From: UBA11872 sp965198285
GTDB lineage: Bacteria; Chloroflexota; UBA11872
Direction: 5' to 3'
Assembly: GCA_965198285.1 (NCBI GenBank)
Contig: OZ240251.1
Coordinates: 2,976,001 to 3,040,000 of the forward strand
Length of the DNA stretch: 64,000 nt
Part shown: positions 8,364 to 17,529 of the stretch, piece after piece
Layout: each line of letters begins with the position of its first letter
Position numbering within the stretch: position 1 is the first letter of the stretch
Notes under the pieces: model-generated
Databases searched by the model: none
The model's input: the letters and a program-made list of their open reading frames with translations, nothing else
What the model was told of the DNA's origin: nothing
Position numbers and translations under genes: made by a program

Positions 8364-10777
8364 TGCCCGACTCCAGCGTCGTCCAAGCCGGCCACCGCGC
8401 GACGGCCGAACGTGATGGACCCGGCGCAAGCCTGCAGTCCGACGCGCCCGACGACGCCCCGATTGAGGTCGAGCTGCCCGTGCTCCCCCTCCGCGGCGAA
8501 ACCCTGTTCCCAATCCCAGACACCGTGAACTCCTTTGTCGTGGGCCGCGAGCAGTCCCTCGCCGCGATTGAAGAGGCACTGAGTCTGGACCGCCACGTGC
8601 TGGTAATCAGCCAGCACGATCCCGACGCCGAGACCGTGACATTTGGCGATCTGCACGAAGTCGGTACCGAGGCCAAAATCGCACGAGTACTCAAGCTGCC
8701 GGACGGAACCACCAGCGTGCTTGCGGAGGGCATCCGGCGGGTCCGCGCCATCACGCCGGTGTCGGAAAACCCCTTTATCCGCGCAACCGGGTGGGTCGTG
8801 GAGGAACTGGACGAAGCGCCGGATCAAGCCCGCGAGCTGATGCCGCTCACGCTGCAACTCTTCCATCACGTGGTCGAGCTGAACGAAGCAACTCCTGACG
8901 AGGCGTACATCCGGGCCATGAACGCCGACGCCCCCGGCCTCTTGGCCGACATCGTCGCCGCGTCGCTCAACCTGCTGCCTGGAACGCAGCAGGAACTGCT
9001 CGAAATCCGCGAGGTTTCCGAGCGATTGCGGCTGGTGCACACCGTTCTTGAAGAAGAGATCCGCGTCCTGGAACTCGAGCGCGAAGTCCGCGAGGAAGTG
9101 CGCGAGGAAGTCGACAAGGACCAGCGTGAGTTCATCCTTCGCGAACAACTGCGAACCATCACCAAAGAACTCGGCGAGACCAGCGCGCAGAACACCGAGA
9201 TCAGCGAGTTTCGCGAACGGCTCGAAGCCGGACGCTATCCCTCAGCCGTCATGGAGCGCGGACTCAAAGAAATCGACCGGCTCAACGCCATGCCGCCCGG
9301 GTCGCCCGAGGCCAGCATGGTTCGTAATTACCTGGAGTGGCTCACCGAGCTCCCCTGGAAAAAGCGCACCCGCGATAACACCGACATTCAGCGCGCGGAG
9401 CGCATTCTGGACACCCACCATCACGGCCTCGACCGCGTCAAGGAGCGGCTCCTCGAATACATCGCCGTGCGCCGGCTGGCGCGGCAATCGCGCAGTCCCA
9501 TCCTGTGCTTTGTCGGGCCGCCCGGCGTGGGCAAGACCAGCCTCGGTCACTCAATCGCCCAGGCGCTGTCGCGCAAGTTTGTGCGGGTATCGCTTGGCGG
9601 CGTGCGCGATGAGGCCGAGATTCGCGGACACCGCATGACCTACATCGGCTCGATGCCGGGCCGCATTCTCCAGATGATGCGCCAGGCGGGAACCGTAAAC
9701 CCCGTGTTCATGATCGACGAACTCGACAAGCTCGGCGTGGACTTTCGCGGAGACCCCTCGGCCGCCCTGCTTGAAGTGTTGGACCCTGAGCAGAACTCGG
9801 CATTCAGCGACCACTATCTGGAGATTCCCTACGACCTCAGCCGCGTCATCTTCATCGCCACGGCCAACACGCTGGCAGGTCTGCCGCCGGCGCTGATTGA
9901 TCGGATGGAGGTCGTCGAGCTCCCCGGCTACGTGGAGGACGAGAAACTCGCCATTGCCGAGCGATTCCTGGTCCCTCGCGAACTGGAAGAGCACGGGCTT
10001 GAACCAGACGCCGTTCGCTTCAAACGTGGCGCACTGACCCGAATCATCCGCGAATACACCCGCGAGGCTGGCGTGCGCGGACTCACGCGATCCATCGCGG
10101 CCGTTGCCCGCAAGCGCGCGCTGGCGCGTGCCGAAAGGAACGACCGGAACTGGAACATTGGTTCCCGCGATGTGCCCAAAGTGCTGGGGCCGCCGCGCTT
10201 TCGTTTCGGTGCGACCGAAAGCGAGGCCAGCGTCGGCGCCGCGATGGCCGTCTTCAGCACACCGGCTGGGGGTGACCTCTCGCCGGTCGAGGTCTCGCTG
10301 GCACAGGGATCCGGCCAGATCCTGCTCACGGGGCTGCTGGGCAGCGTGATGAAGGAGTCGGCGCACGCGGCGCTCACGTACGCACGATCACGAGCTGACA
10401 AGCAGGCAAGGGCACAGCGCGACTTCGCCAAGTTGGACGTGCATGTGCATGTGCCCTCCGGCGCCTTGCCCAAGGATGGGCCGTCGGCCGGACTAGCCGC
10501 CGTCGTGGCGCTGATATCTGCGCTGACCAAGAAGAAAGTCCGCCACGACCTGACGCTAACCGGCGAGATCACACTCCAGGGCCGCGTGCTGCCAGTCGGC
10601 TCCATCAAGCCCAAGGTGTTAGGCGCGCACCGAGCGGGCGTGCGCGTGTTCGTGCTGCCAAAAGGCAACCGTCAGGACTTGGCGGAACTCCCCGCGCACG
10701 TCCGCCGGGACATGGAATTTGTCGAGGTCGCCAGCGTCGAGGCGGCACTGTGCCGCGCGCTCATCGACGACGCATAG
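8363..10777 (+). CDS. lon: ATP-dependent Lon protease
   Basis: 804 residues, the normal length for bacterial LonA. The order is an N-terminal substrate-binding domain (from LPVLPLRGETLFP, about residues 37-240), a coiled-coil region rich in Glu and Arg, an AAA+ ATPase with Walker A GPPGVGKTS near residue 386 and Walker B FMIDELDKLG, and a C-terminal Ser-Lys protease with the catalytic Ser in KDGPSAG near residue 705 and the Lys in the SIKPKVLGA segment. It degrades misfolded and regulatory proteins in the cytoplasm. The first 35 residues (acidic, Asp/Ala-rich) extend beyond the usual N-terminus. It is joined to the upstream PHP gene by a one-base overlap. Confidence 0.97.
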   Translation: MPDSSVVQAGHRATAERDGPGASLQSDAPDDAPIEVELPVLPLRGETLFPIPDTVNSFVVGREQSLAAIEEALSLDRHVLVISQHDPDAETVTFGDLHEVGTEAKIARVLKLPDGTTSVLAEGIRRVRAITPVSENPFIRATGWVVEELDEAPDQARELMPLTLQLFHHVVELNEATPDEAYIRAMNADAPGLLADIVAASLNLLPGTQQELLEIREVSERLRLVHTVLEEEIRVLELEREVREEVREEVDKDQREFILREQLRTITKELGETSAQNTEISEFRERLEAGRYPSAVMERGLKEIDRLNAMPPGSPEASMVRNYLEWLTELPWKKRTRDNTDIQRAERILDTHHHGLDRVKERLLEYIAVRRLARQSRSPILCFVGPPGVGKTSLGHSIAQALSRKFVRVSLGGVRDEAEIRGHRMTYIGSMPGRILQMMRQAGTVNPVFMIDELDKLGVDFRGDPSAALLEVLDPEQNSAFSDHYLEIPYDLSRVIFIATANTLAGLPPALIDRMEVVELPGYVEDEKLAIAERFLVPRELEEHGLEPDAVRFKRGALTRIIREYTREAGVRGLTRSIAAVARKRALARAERNDRNWNIGSRDVPKVLGPPRFRFGATESEASVGAAMAVFSTPAGGDLSPVEVSLAQGSGQILLTGLLGSVMKESAHAALTYARSRADKQARAQRDFAKLDVHVHVPSGALPKDGPSAGLAAVVALISALTKKKVRHDLTLTGEITLQGRVLPVGSIKPKVLGAHRAGVRVFVLPKGNRQDLAELPAHVRRDMEFVEVASVEAALCRALIDDA

Positions 10778-10877
10778 CCCGCCAACCCGCGGCCGCGTAG
10801 CCGCCCGTCCCGTCGCGCTACCGCTATGCTGACGCGCAGGCGGTGATCGCCGCGCCTCACCAATCCCGGAATGGTTG

Positions 10878-11933
10878 ATGTTTGGACCGTTCAACGCGCT
10901 CCTGGGTCTCTTTTCTCGCGACCTCGGGATTGACTTAGGCACGGCGAACACACTCGTTTATGTCAAGGACCGCGGCATCATGCTCGCGGAGCCGTCAGTT
11001 GTCGCCACCGACACGCACACCTCCCGCGTGCTCGCCGTCGGTGCCGAAGCCAAGAAAATGGTTGGGCGAACACCCACGAACATCGTGGCCAGCCGCCCGC
11101 TGCGCGACGGCGTGATTGCCGACTTCGAGACCGTGCACGCCATGCTGACGTACTTCATCGGGCAGGTGCACGGCGAACTGCCCATCGCTGCGCGTCCGCG
11201 CGTGATCGTGGGTGTTCCCTCGGGCGTAACCGAAGTCGAAAAACGCGCGGTGCACGAAGCCAGCCTGCAGGCCGGCGCGCGTGAGGTCTACTTGATCGAA
11301 GAACCAATGGCGGCCGCCATTGGCGCTGGGCAACCGATCCAGGAAGCCAGCGGCAGCATGATCGTGGACATCGGCGGCGGGACCACCGAGGTCGCGGTCA
11401 TCTCCCTGGGCGGCGTGGTGGTAAGCCACAGCATTCGCATTGCCGGCGACGAAATCGACGAGCAAATCGTCGACTACTGCCGTAATGCGCACCACCTGCT
11501 AATCGGCGAGCGCACCGCCGAGGCCTGCAAAATCGCCATTGGGTCGGCGGCGCCCGGTCTCCAGGAAGAAACGACCATCGTGCGCGGGCGCGACCTGCAA
11601 ACGGGATTGCCGCGCCAGGTCGAACTGACCGAAGGCCAGATCCGAGAGGCCATCAGCGGCCCGGTTACCGAAATCGTTGAGAACATCAAGCTCGCGCTCG
11701 AAGCCACACCGCCTGAATTGCTGGCTGACGTGATGGAACATGGCATCGCGGTCGCCGGTGGCGGCGCGCTGCTGCGAGGGCTCGACAAGCGAATCGAGCA
11801 GGAAACCGACATTCCCGTGCACATTGCGAACAATCCCTTGGAAGCGGTGGTTCGTGGAACCGGCGCCTGTCTGCACAATCTCGAAGCTTTTCGCGAAGTG
11901 TTTGTCGCGGAGAACGCCGCGCCCTACGTGTAG
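10878..11933 (+). CDS. mreB: Rod-shape-determining actin homologue MreB
   Basis: 351 residues; the ATG at 10878 is preferred to the TTG one codon upstream. Typical MreB blocks are present: GIDLGTANTLVYVK at the N-terminus (phosphate 1 loop), GVPSGVTEVEKRAV, YLIEEPMAAAIGAG, VDIGGGTTEVAVISLGG (phosphate 2) and VAGGGALLRGLD (adenosine motif). MreB forms membrane-associated filaments that guide lateral wall synthesis. It is the first gene of mreB-mreC-mreD-mrdA-rodA, implying a rod-shaped, peptidoglycan-bearing cell. A TATGCT hexamer lies at 10824-10829 and may be the -10 box, but its -35 partner is poor. Confidence 0.97.
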   Translation: MFGPFNALLGLFSRDLGIDLGTANTLVYVKDRGIMLAEPSVVATDTHTSRVLAVGAEAKKMVGRTPTNIVASRPLRDGVIADFETVHAMLTYFIGQVHGELPIAARPRVIVGVPSGVTEVEKRAVHEASLQAGAREVYLIEEPMAAAIGAGQPIQEASGSMIVDIGGGTTEVAVISLGGVVVSHSIRIAGDEIDEQIVDYCRNAHHLLIGERTAEACKIAIGSAAPGLQEETTIVRGRDLQTGLPRQVELTEGQIREAISGPVTEIVENIKLALEATPPELLADVMEHGIAVAGGGALLRGLDKRIEQETDIPVHIANNPLEAVVRGTGACLHNLEAFREVFVAENAAPYV

Positions 11934-11944
11934 TCGCCACCGGG

Positions 11945-12769
11945 ATGCGCGGCGGACAGCGGTCGGTTCTCCTGCTCCTGGTTCTGGTTGTCGCCGCCAC
12001 CGTGCTGGCCGCGCTGCGAAACACCGATGCCGGATCGACGGTGCAGGGCGCGGCCCTCGCAGTCATCGCCCCAATCCGCTCCGCGCTGACCGGCGCCTCA
12101 TCGGGGGCCGCCGCCGCCTTGACCGACGCCCAACGCTTCAACGAACTCCGGGCGGAAAACGAGGCCTTGCGAGCCGAAGTCGCCCAGTTGCGCTCGGCCG
12201 CGGCCGGCGTTCAGGCCACTCGCCGCGAGAACGAAGACCTACGTGCGGCGCTCAACTACCAGCGCAGGAATACGGAGTTCAACCTGTTGACCGCGCGGGT
12301 GGCCGGACGTGACAGCGTTGACGTGCTGGACACGCTTACTATCGACCGAGGAGCGGCGGACGGAGTACGCGTGGGCATGGCCGTGATCGCCAACGGCAGT
12401 CTGGCCGGCCGCGTACTCGGCGTTACGACCACCTCGGCCGACGTCCTGCCAATTCATAGCAGTCAGAGCGCCGTCAACGCGGTCGCCCAGGGCGAGGATG
12501 GCGTAGCCGACGGCATCGTCGAGGGCGATGACAGCGGCGGTCTGCTCTTGACCCGAATCGAACCTGACGCTCCCCTGGCGATCGGCGACCTGGTGGTGAC
12601 ATCGGGGCTCGGCGGCGGCTTCCCCCGCGGACTGCCCATAGGCCGCGTCATCTCCGTGTTCACGTCGCCGGAAAACGTCTTCCGTGAAGCCGCGGTTGAG
12701 CCATTTGTACGCGCCGCGCGCGTGGACGTGGTCCAGGTCGTTCTGGAGCGCGCGCCGGCATCGTCGTGA
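11945..12769 (+). CDS. mreC: Rod-shape-determining protein MreC
   Basis: 274 residues. One N-terminal transmembrane helix (LLLLVLVVAATVLAAL, residues 9-24) is followed by a heptad-rich coiled coil (about residues 60-105, LRAENEALRAEVAQLR) and the double beta-barrel domain with IDRGAADGVRVGMAVI and VTSGLGGGFPRGLPIG, both MreC hallmarks. It links MreB filaments to periplasmic or extracytoplasmic wall enzymes. It follows mreB by 11 bases and overlaps mreD by GTGA. Confidence 0.95.
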   Translation: MRGGQRSVLLLLVLVVAATVLAALRNTDAGSTVQGAALAVIAPIRSALTGASSGAAAALTDAQRFNELRAENEALRAEVAQLRSAAAGVQATRRENEDLRAALNYQRRNTEFNLLTARVAGRDSVDVLDTLTIDRGAADGVRVGMAVIANGSLAGRVLGVTTTSADVLPIHSSQSAVNAVAQGEDGVADGIVEGDDSGGLLLTRIEPDAPLAIGDLVVTSGLGGGFPRGLPIGRVISVFTSPENVFREAAVEPFVRAARVDVVQVVLERAPASS

Positions 12770-13347
12770 CCGCCGCCAGAATGCCCCAGCCCCGGCGCGG
12801 CTGGTGGGTACGGCCCGGCGCTATCGGCGTCGCGCTGCTCATCGTGGCGTTGGGCCTCTTGCAGACCTCGGTCTTTCCGTCTTTTGCCATTGCCGGCATC
12901 CGCCCGGCCCTGGTCCTGATGGCCGCGATCACGCTCGCCACCATCAGCGACGACGCGCGCGCTATGTACTGGGCTTTTGCGGGAGGATTGCTCGTAGATC
13001 TCCTGTCCGCCACACCGCTCGGCGTCAACGCGCTGCTCTTCACGTTGCTCGTCTACGTCGTCGGCGGACAGGGACGTCAGTTCGACCGAGCCAACCTGCT
13101 CTTTCCGGTCATAGCCGGCGCGGCGGCAACCGTGCTCTACTACCCGGCCCTGGTCCTGGCACTGCAACTGGAGGGATTCGACATAGACTGGGGCAGGCAA
13201 GTTTGGGATCGCCTGCCGCGTGCCGTGGCGGTCAACGCCGGGGCAACCATGCTGCTAAGCCCGGCGGTACGTCTGGCGGAACGGTGGACGCGCCCACGGA
13301 CCGGCGCGCGCTATGTGGGCCGTACGCGCGGCGGACACTTCGGCTGA
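12766..13347 (+). CDS. mreD: Rod-shape-determining protein MreD
   Basis: 193 residues with about five hydrophobic helices and the typical MreD pattern (QTSVFPSFAIAGIRPALVLM, then YWAFAGGLLVDLLSATPLG). The GTG start lies in a GTGA overlap with the mreC stop. The family is poorly conserved, so position in the cluster carries much of the assignment. The C-terminal 30 residues are Arg-rich and polar, presumably cytoplasmic. Confidence 0.9.
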   Translation: MTAARMPQPRRGWWVRPGAIGVALLIVALGLLQTSVFPSFAIAGIRPALVLMAAITLATISDDARAMYWAFAGGLLVDLLSATPLGVNALLFTLLVYVVGGQGRQFDRANLLFPVIAGAAATVLYYPALVLALQLEGFDIDWGRQVWDRLPRAVAVNAGATMLLSPAVRLAERWTRPRTGARYVGRTRGGHFG

Positions 13348-13362
13348 CAACGGGAGACTCGC

Positions 13363-15285
13363 TTGGAGGCGCATCCACGCCCGGCGGCCAGAACTGGCGC
13401 CGGGCAGCCGCGCATCAGTGGCACCCGGCGCGCGCTGCTGCTGGGTGGCGCGGCGTTGGCCGGCAACACCGCGCTGGCCGCCCGCCTCTGGCAGTTACAG
13501 GTCGTCGAGTCCGACACCTACCTCGAGCAAGCGGCGCAAAACCGCGCCCGTACCAGACCCATCCAGCCCCTCCGTGGGCTGATTTACGACCGGAACCGCG
13601 AGCCGCTCGTCGCGAACGCCCCGGTCTTCAGCGTCTGGCTGGCGCCGGCCGACCTGCCGCTAGAGCGCGAAGGCCCGGTGACGGCCAACCTGGCCGTGTT
13701 GACAGGCGAGCGCCTGGAAGACCTGCGCTTCAAACTCAGCCAGGCGCGGTTGGCCCCGGATACGCCCGCGCGGCTGGCCCGTGCCGTGCCCCGCGAGTCG
13801 GCGCTCACGATCGAAGAACGACGCCAGGACCTCCCGGGAATCTCCGTTCGAACCAGCACCCGGCGCGAATACGCGCATGGCGACGTGTTGGGCCACATTC
13901 TGGGCTTCACTGGACCGATTCCGGCCGAAGAGGAGGAAGCCTATCGGCGTCAGGGCGTCCGCTTCGATGAAGACATTGGTCTCGCGGGTGTGGAGCGCAG
14001 TCTGCAGACTCGACTGCGCGGCCTGGACGGCGAACAGCGGCTGGAAACGGATGCTCTCGGACGCGCGCTCCACGAGCTGTCGTTCACCCCGCCGCAGGTC
14101 GGCCACCACGCCGTCCTCACCATCGCCATCAACGAACAGCAGGCCATCCGCGAGATCCTGGCCCGCCATCTCGCCTTGCGCGAACGGGGCGCCGGTGCGG
14201 TGGTCGTGCTGCGGCCGGACAGCGGCGACATCGTGGCCATGGTGAGCCTGCCCGACTACGACAGCAACATCTTCACCCGCGGTGCCTCGTCAGAGAGCTT
14301 TGCGTTGCTCGTCAGCGACCCGCGCCGGCCGCTTATCAACCACACGATCTCCGGGCTCTACCCTCCGGGCTCCACGTACAAGGTCATTGCGGCCAGCGGT
14401 GCGCTGGAGGCTGGTGTGGTGTTGCCGCAGAGCAAAATCCACTGCGACGGCCGCCTGATACTGCCCAGCGGCTGGGCATTCGACGACTGGCTGCCCCAGG
14501 GACATGGGTTCGTGGACTTGGAACGCGCCATCGCCGAGTCCTGCAACATCTACTTTTACAACGTCTCCGGCGGCAATCCGTACACCCGGCTCCAGGGCCT
14601 CGGAAACCGCCGTCTGGCGGAGTTCGAGCGTGAGTTCGGCTTCGGCGAGCGGACCGGAATCGACCTCCCCGGCGAGGCGTCCGGCCTCGTCCCAACCTCC
14701 GAGTGGAAAAACAAGAACCTGCAACAGCCATGGGTGACGGGTGACACCTATCACGCCGCCATCGGCCAGGGCCTGGTCCAGGTCACGCCGCTCCAGATCG
14801 CCCGCATGTACGCCGCCATTGGCAACGGTGGATACGTGATGCGTCCGCGCCTGATCGACCGCATGCTCGACCAGGACGGCTATGTGGTCGAACGCACGGC
14901 GCCGCAGGTTCGCAGCGTATTGCCGATCAGCGAATCAAACTTGCATTTGCTCCAAACGGGCCTCTACCGCGCCGTCAACGAGCCGTCGGGCACCGGTCCG
15001 CGGGCGCGCTCGTCGCATACGCTCGTGGCCGGCAAAACGGGAACCGCTGAGTACAGCGGCCAGCGCGACGCCGAAGGGCGTTTGCCCAGCCACGCGTGGT
15101 TTGCCGGATACGCGCCGGCCGAGCGGCCCGAGTACGCGTTTGCCGTGCTGGTGCGCGACGGCGGTGAAGGCGCGTTCGCCGCGGCGCCCATCGCCCGCGA
15201 CATCGTTGACTACCTGATGACTGGCGATATGCCGCCGCTGCCGCAAGATCGCCCAGACTTCATCTCGCCGGATCATCGACTCTGA
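13363..15285 (+). CDS. mrdA: Penicillin-binding protein 2 (elongasome transpeptidase)
   Basis: 640 residues from a TTG start supported by GGGAG seven bases upstream. An N-terminal membrane anchor (about residues 26-45) precedes the pedestal domain with RGLIYDRN and the transpeptidase domain. The active-site motifs are intact: SxxK in YPPGSTYK near residue 333, SxN as SCN near 391, and KTGT near 559. It cross-links peptidoglycan with RodA as glycosyltransferase partner, and the rodA gene follows directly with a one-base TGATG overlap. The length and class-B layout match bacterial PBP2. Confidence 0.95.
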   Translation: MEAHPRPAARTGAGQPRISGTRRALLLGGAALAGNTALAARLWQLQVVESDTYLEQAAQNRARTRPIQPLRGLIYDRNREPLVANAPVFSVWLAPADLPLEREGPVTANLAVLTGERLEDLRFKLSQARLAPDTPARLARAVPRESALTIEERRQDLPGISVRTSTRREYAHGDVLGHILGFTGPIPAEEEEAYRRQGVRFDEDIGLAGVERSLQTRLRGLDGEQRLETDALGRALHELSFTPPQVGHHAVLTIAINEQQAIREILARHLALRERGAGAVVVLRPDSGDIVAMVSLPDYDSNIFTRGASSESFALLVSDPRRPLINHTISGLYPPGSTYKVIAASGALEAGVVLPQSKIHCDGRLILPSGWAFDDWLPQGHGFVDLERAIAESCNIYFYNVSGGNPYTRLQGLGNRRLAEFEREFGFGERTGIDLPGEASGLVPTSEWKNKNLQQPWVTGDTYHAAIGQGLVQVTPLQIARMYAAIGNGGYVMRPRLIDRMLDQDGYVVERTAPQVRSVLPISESNLHLLQTGLYRAVNEPSGTGPRARSSHTLVAGKTGTAEYSGQRDAEGRLPSHAWFAGYAPAERPEYAFAVLVRDGGEGAFAAAPIARDIVDYLMTGDMPPLPQDRPDFISPDHRL

Positions 15286-16448
15286 TGCTGGTCCGACTGG
15301 CGCGCATCGAGTGGGCAACGGTGATTTCAACCATCGCCCTGGTCGCCTTCGGCGTCCTCATGCTCAGCACGACCGCCGAGCCCGACGCCTACGGATTGCA
15401 GAACCAGGCCGTGCAGAAAGCCGTGCTGGGGGCGGTTGGCTTGGCGCTGGCCTTCGCGATGGCCCAGATCGACTACCGCGGTTTGCACGGAGTGGCTGGG
15501 CCCGTCTACCTGTTGGGCGTTGTCGCGCTGATCCTGGTGCTGCTGGTCGGCGACTTTGACCTCGGTGCTCGCCGCTGGTTTGAACTCGGCCCCATCGTCA
15601 TTCAGCCCTCCGAGTTCATGAAACTGGCGGCCATCGTCGCATTCGCGAAATACCTGTCGGACCGCAGTGACTCCGCGCGGTCGCTGCGCACCGTGGTCGT
15701 GAGCCTAGGCATCATGCTCATCCCGTCCGGCCTGATCTTTCTCGAACCCGACCTGGGCACCGCCCTGATGTTCGGCGCGATCTGGATGGCCATGGTCTTT
15801 GTTGCCGGTGCGCGCTGGTGGCATCTGCTCATGCCCATTGTCATCGCTCTGGCCGCCTTTCCGTTTGCTTGGTTCTTTGCCCAGGACTACATGCGACAGC
15901 GCTTTGTGACGTTTCTCGATCCAGGCAGCGATCCGTTGGGCGCGGGCTACAACGTGCTGCAGGCCCGGATCTCCATTGGCTCCGGCGGCTGGTTCGGCCA
16001 CGGCCTCGGGCAGGGCTCCCAGTCGCAGCTCGAATTCCTGCGGGTGCGCGACACCGACTTCATTTTCGCCATGCTTGGCGAGCAACTCGGGCTGATCGGG
16101 ACCTTCGGCCTGCTGGCGTTCTTCACTCTTCTCATCGTGCAGGCCCTTGTGATTGGGCTGAGGGCGCGCGACATGTTCGGTCGCCTGCTGGCCATCGGAA
16201 TCGCCGCCATGCTCTTCACGCAGTCGTTCGTGAACATCGGGATGAACGTTGGCCTCATGCCGGTAACTGGGATCACGTTGCCGCTCGTGAGCCTGGGCAA
16301 GAACTCACTGCTGGTTACGCTCGTGGCAATCGGCATTCTGCTCAGCATTCATTCGCACCGCGCGGTCGCGCCCTTCCGGCAGCAGTCGATGCACGTGGTA
16401 CGAGGATCGTTGGGGTCGGGCCCTCCGCGCAGCGTGCTGGGCCGGTGA
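15285..16448 (+). CDS. rodA: RodA, SEDS peptidoglycan glycosyltransferase
   Basis: 387 residues with about ten transmembrane helices. SEDS-family signatures include GARRWFELGPIVIQPSEFMKL near residue 95, FLEPDLGTALM near 150, the ISIGSGGWFGHGLGQGSQSQLEFLRVRDTDFIF block near 230, and MPVTGITLPLVSLGKNSLL near the C-terminus. The Asp in RDTDFIF matches the SEDS catalytic region. RodA polymerises lipid II with PBP2. Downstream thrB starts in a GTGA overlap with the rodA stop. Confidence 0.95.
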   Translation: MLVRLARIEWATVISTIALVAFGVLMLSTTAEPDAYGLQNQAVQKAVLGAVGLALAFAMAQIDYRGLHGVAGPVYLLGVVALILVLLVGDFDLGARRWFELGPIVIQPSEFMKLAAIVAFAKYLSDRSDSARSLRTVVVSLGIMLIPSGLIFLEPDLGTALMFGAIWMAMVFVAGARWWHLLMPIVIALAAFPFAWFFAQDYMRQRFVTFLDPGSDPLGAGYNVLQARISIGSGGWFGHGLGQGSQSQLEFLRVRDTDFIFAMLGEQLGLIGTFGLLAFFTLLIVQALVIGLRARDMFGRLLAIGIAAMLFTQSFVNIGMNVGLMPVTGITLPLVSLGKNSLLVTLVAIGILLSIHSHRAVAPFRQQSMHVVRGSLGSGPPRSVLGR

Positions 16449-17353
16449 CCGGCCGCGCTCGCGTATCCGTCCCAGCCTCCTCCGGCAACCTGGGCGCCGG
16501 GTTCGATGTGTTCGGACTCGCCATCGACCTGCGCGACGAGTACGCCTTCGACCCGGCCACCCGCGACGTCATCGAGCCTGCTGGAAAGTTCCTGAAGCAC
16601 GTGCCCCGCGACCCCAAACGCAATCTCGCTTTCCGCGCCTTTCGGTCGCTGGCGCCGGCCGCGGCCGGGCCGTACAGGCTGCGTGCGGTGCGCGAGATTC
16701 CTCCCCAGGGCGGTCTGGGCGGCTCCGCCAGTGCCATCGTCGGGGGCCTCGTCGCCGCAAACCACGCGTTCGGTCTCGGCCTTGACAATGACGAGTTGCT
16801 GCCCCGGGCGACGGAGATTGAAGGCCATCCCGACAACGTGGCCGCGGCTCTATTGGGCGGCCTGGTGTTGACCGTCCAGACGGACGAGGCCCTGCACGCG
16901 GTGCGCGTGCCCTTTCCGGGCGACATCGGGATCGTCGTCGTCGTACCCACCTATCACGTGCCGACCGCGCGTGCGCGCGCCGTGTTGCCGGAGCACGTGC
17001 CCCGCGCCGACGCGGTGGCCAACCTCGGGCGCGCCGGCCTTCTGGTCGCCGCCTTGCAAACAGGCCGCTATGCGGAGTTGCGCGTCGCGACGCAGGACTT
17101 TCTGCACCAGCCCTACCGGTCAGGACTCAACCCTGCTCTCCAGCCGGGGATCCAGGCCGCCCTTGACGCCGGGGCCTACGGTGCGGCGCTCAGCGGATCG
17201 GGCCCGACACTCATCGCCTTTGCGCCCAAGGACCGCACCATGCGCGTCGCGGGCGCCATGGCGGATGTCGCGATCGAGATCAGCTCCGGCTGCGAGACCT
17301 ACGTGGCCAACGCCGCTGAGAACGGCGCGATGGTGGTCGAGACGGCATCCTGA
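16445..17353 (+). CDS. thrB: Homoserine kinase
   Basis: 302 residues from a GTG in a GTGA overlap with rodA. It is a GHMP kinase: the N-terminal VSVPASSGNLGAGFDVFGLA strand and the ATP-binding loop GGLGGSASAIVGG near residue 90 are diagnostic of ThrB, and GAALSGSGPTLIAF is the C-terminal GHMP motif. It phosphorylates homoserine in the threonine branch of the aspartate pathway. Other threonine genes are not in the window, so its place between cell-wall and purine genes is a local peculiarity rather than a pathway cluster. Confidence 0.93.
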   Translation: MTGRARVSVPASSGNLGAGFDVFGLAIDLRDEYAFDPATRDVIEPAGKFLKHVPRDPKRNLAFRAFRSLAPAAAGPYRLRAVREIPPQGGLGGSASAIVGGLVAANHAFGLGLDNDELLPRATEIEGHPDNVAAALLGGLVLTVQTDEALHAVRVPFPGDIGIVVVVPTYHVPTARARAVLPEHVPRADAVANLGRAGLLVAALQTGRYAELRVATQDFLHQPYRSGLNPALQPGIQAALDAGAYGAALSGSGPTLIAFAPKDRTMRVAGAMADVAIEISSGCETYVANAAENGAMVVETAS

Positions 17354-17379
17354 AGACGAGGCGACGTTACCCGTATACT
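17350..17379 (+). promoter_or_regulatory. Candidate promoter of the guaA-pur operon
   Basis: CTGAAG (17350-17355), 18 bases, then TATACT (17374-17379) just after the thrB stop. The -10 box is one mismatch from consensus; the -35 box is weak. Transcription would begin near 17387 and read through the hairpin at 17399-17419 before guaA. Confidence 0.4.
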
Positions 17380-17398
17380 CAGGCTCGGCAAGGATGAG

Positions 17399-17419
17399 CC
17401 GCGCCGGCCTACGGCGCGG
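17399..17419 (+). terminator. GC hairpin in the guaA leader (terminator or leader element)
   Basis: Perfect 7-base arms CCGCGCC (17399-17405) and GGCGCGG (17413-17419) around a 7-base loop. No T-run follows, so it is not a classical intrinsic terminator. It sits between the candidate promoter and guaA and could be part of a structured leader. No known purine riboswitch core was recognised. Confidence 0.35.
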
Positions 17420-17529
17420 TCGCTGGGAGGCACCATCCGCGTGGACGGCGCGCAGATTTGCGCAGGATCCGTCTCGTCCCCCTACCCCAGGCCAAACGCC
17501 CCTCTGACCGGCCAAGAACCGGCGCAGCG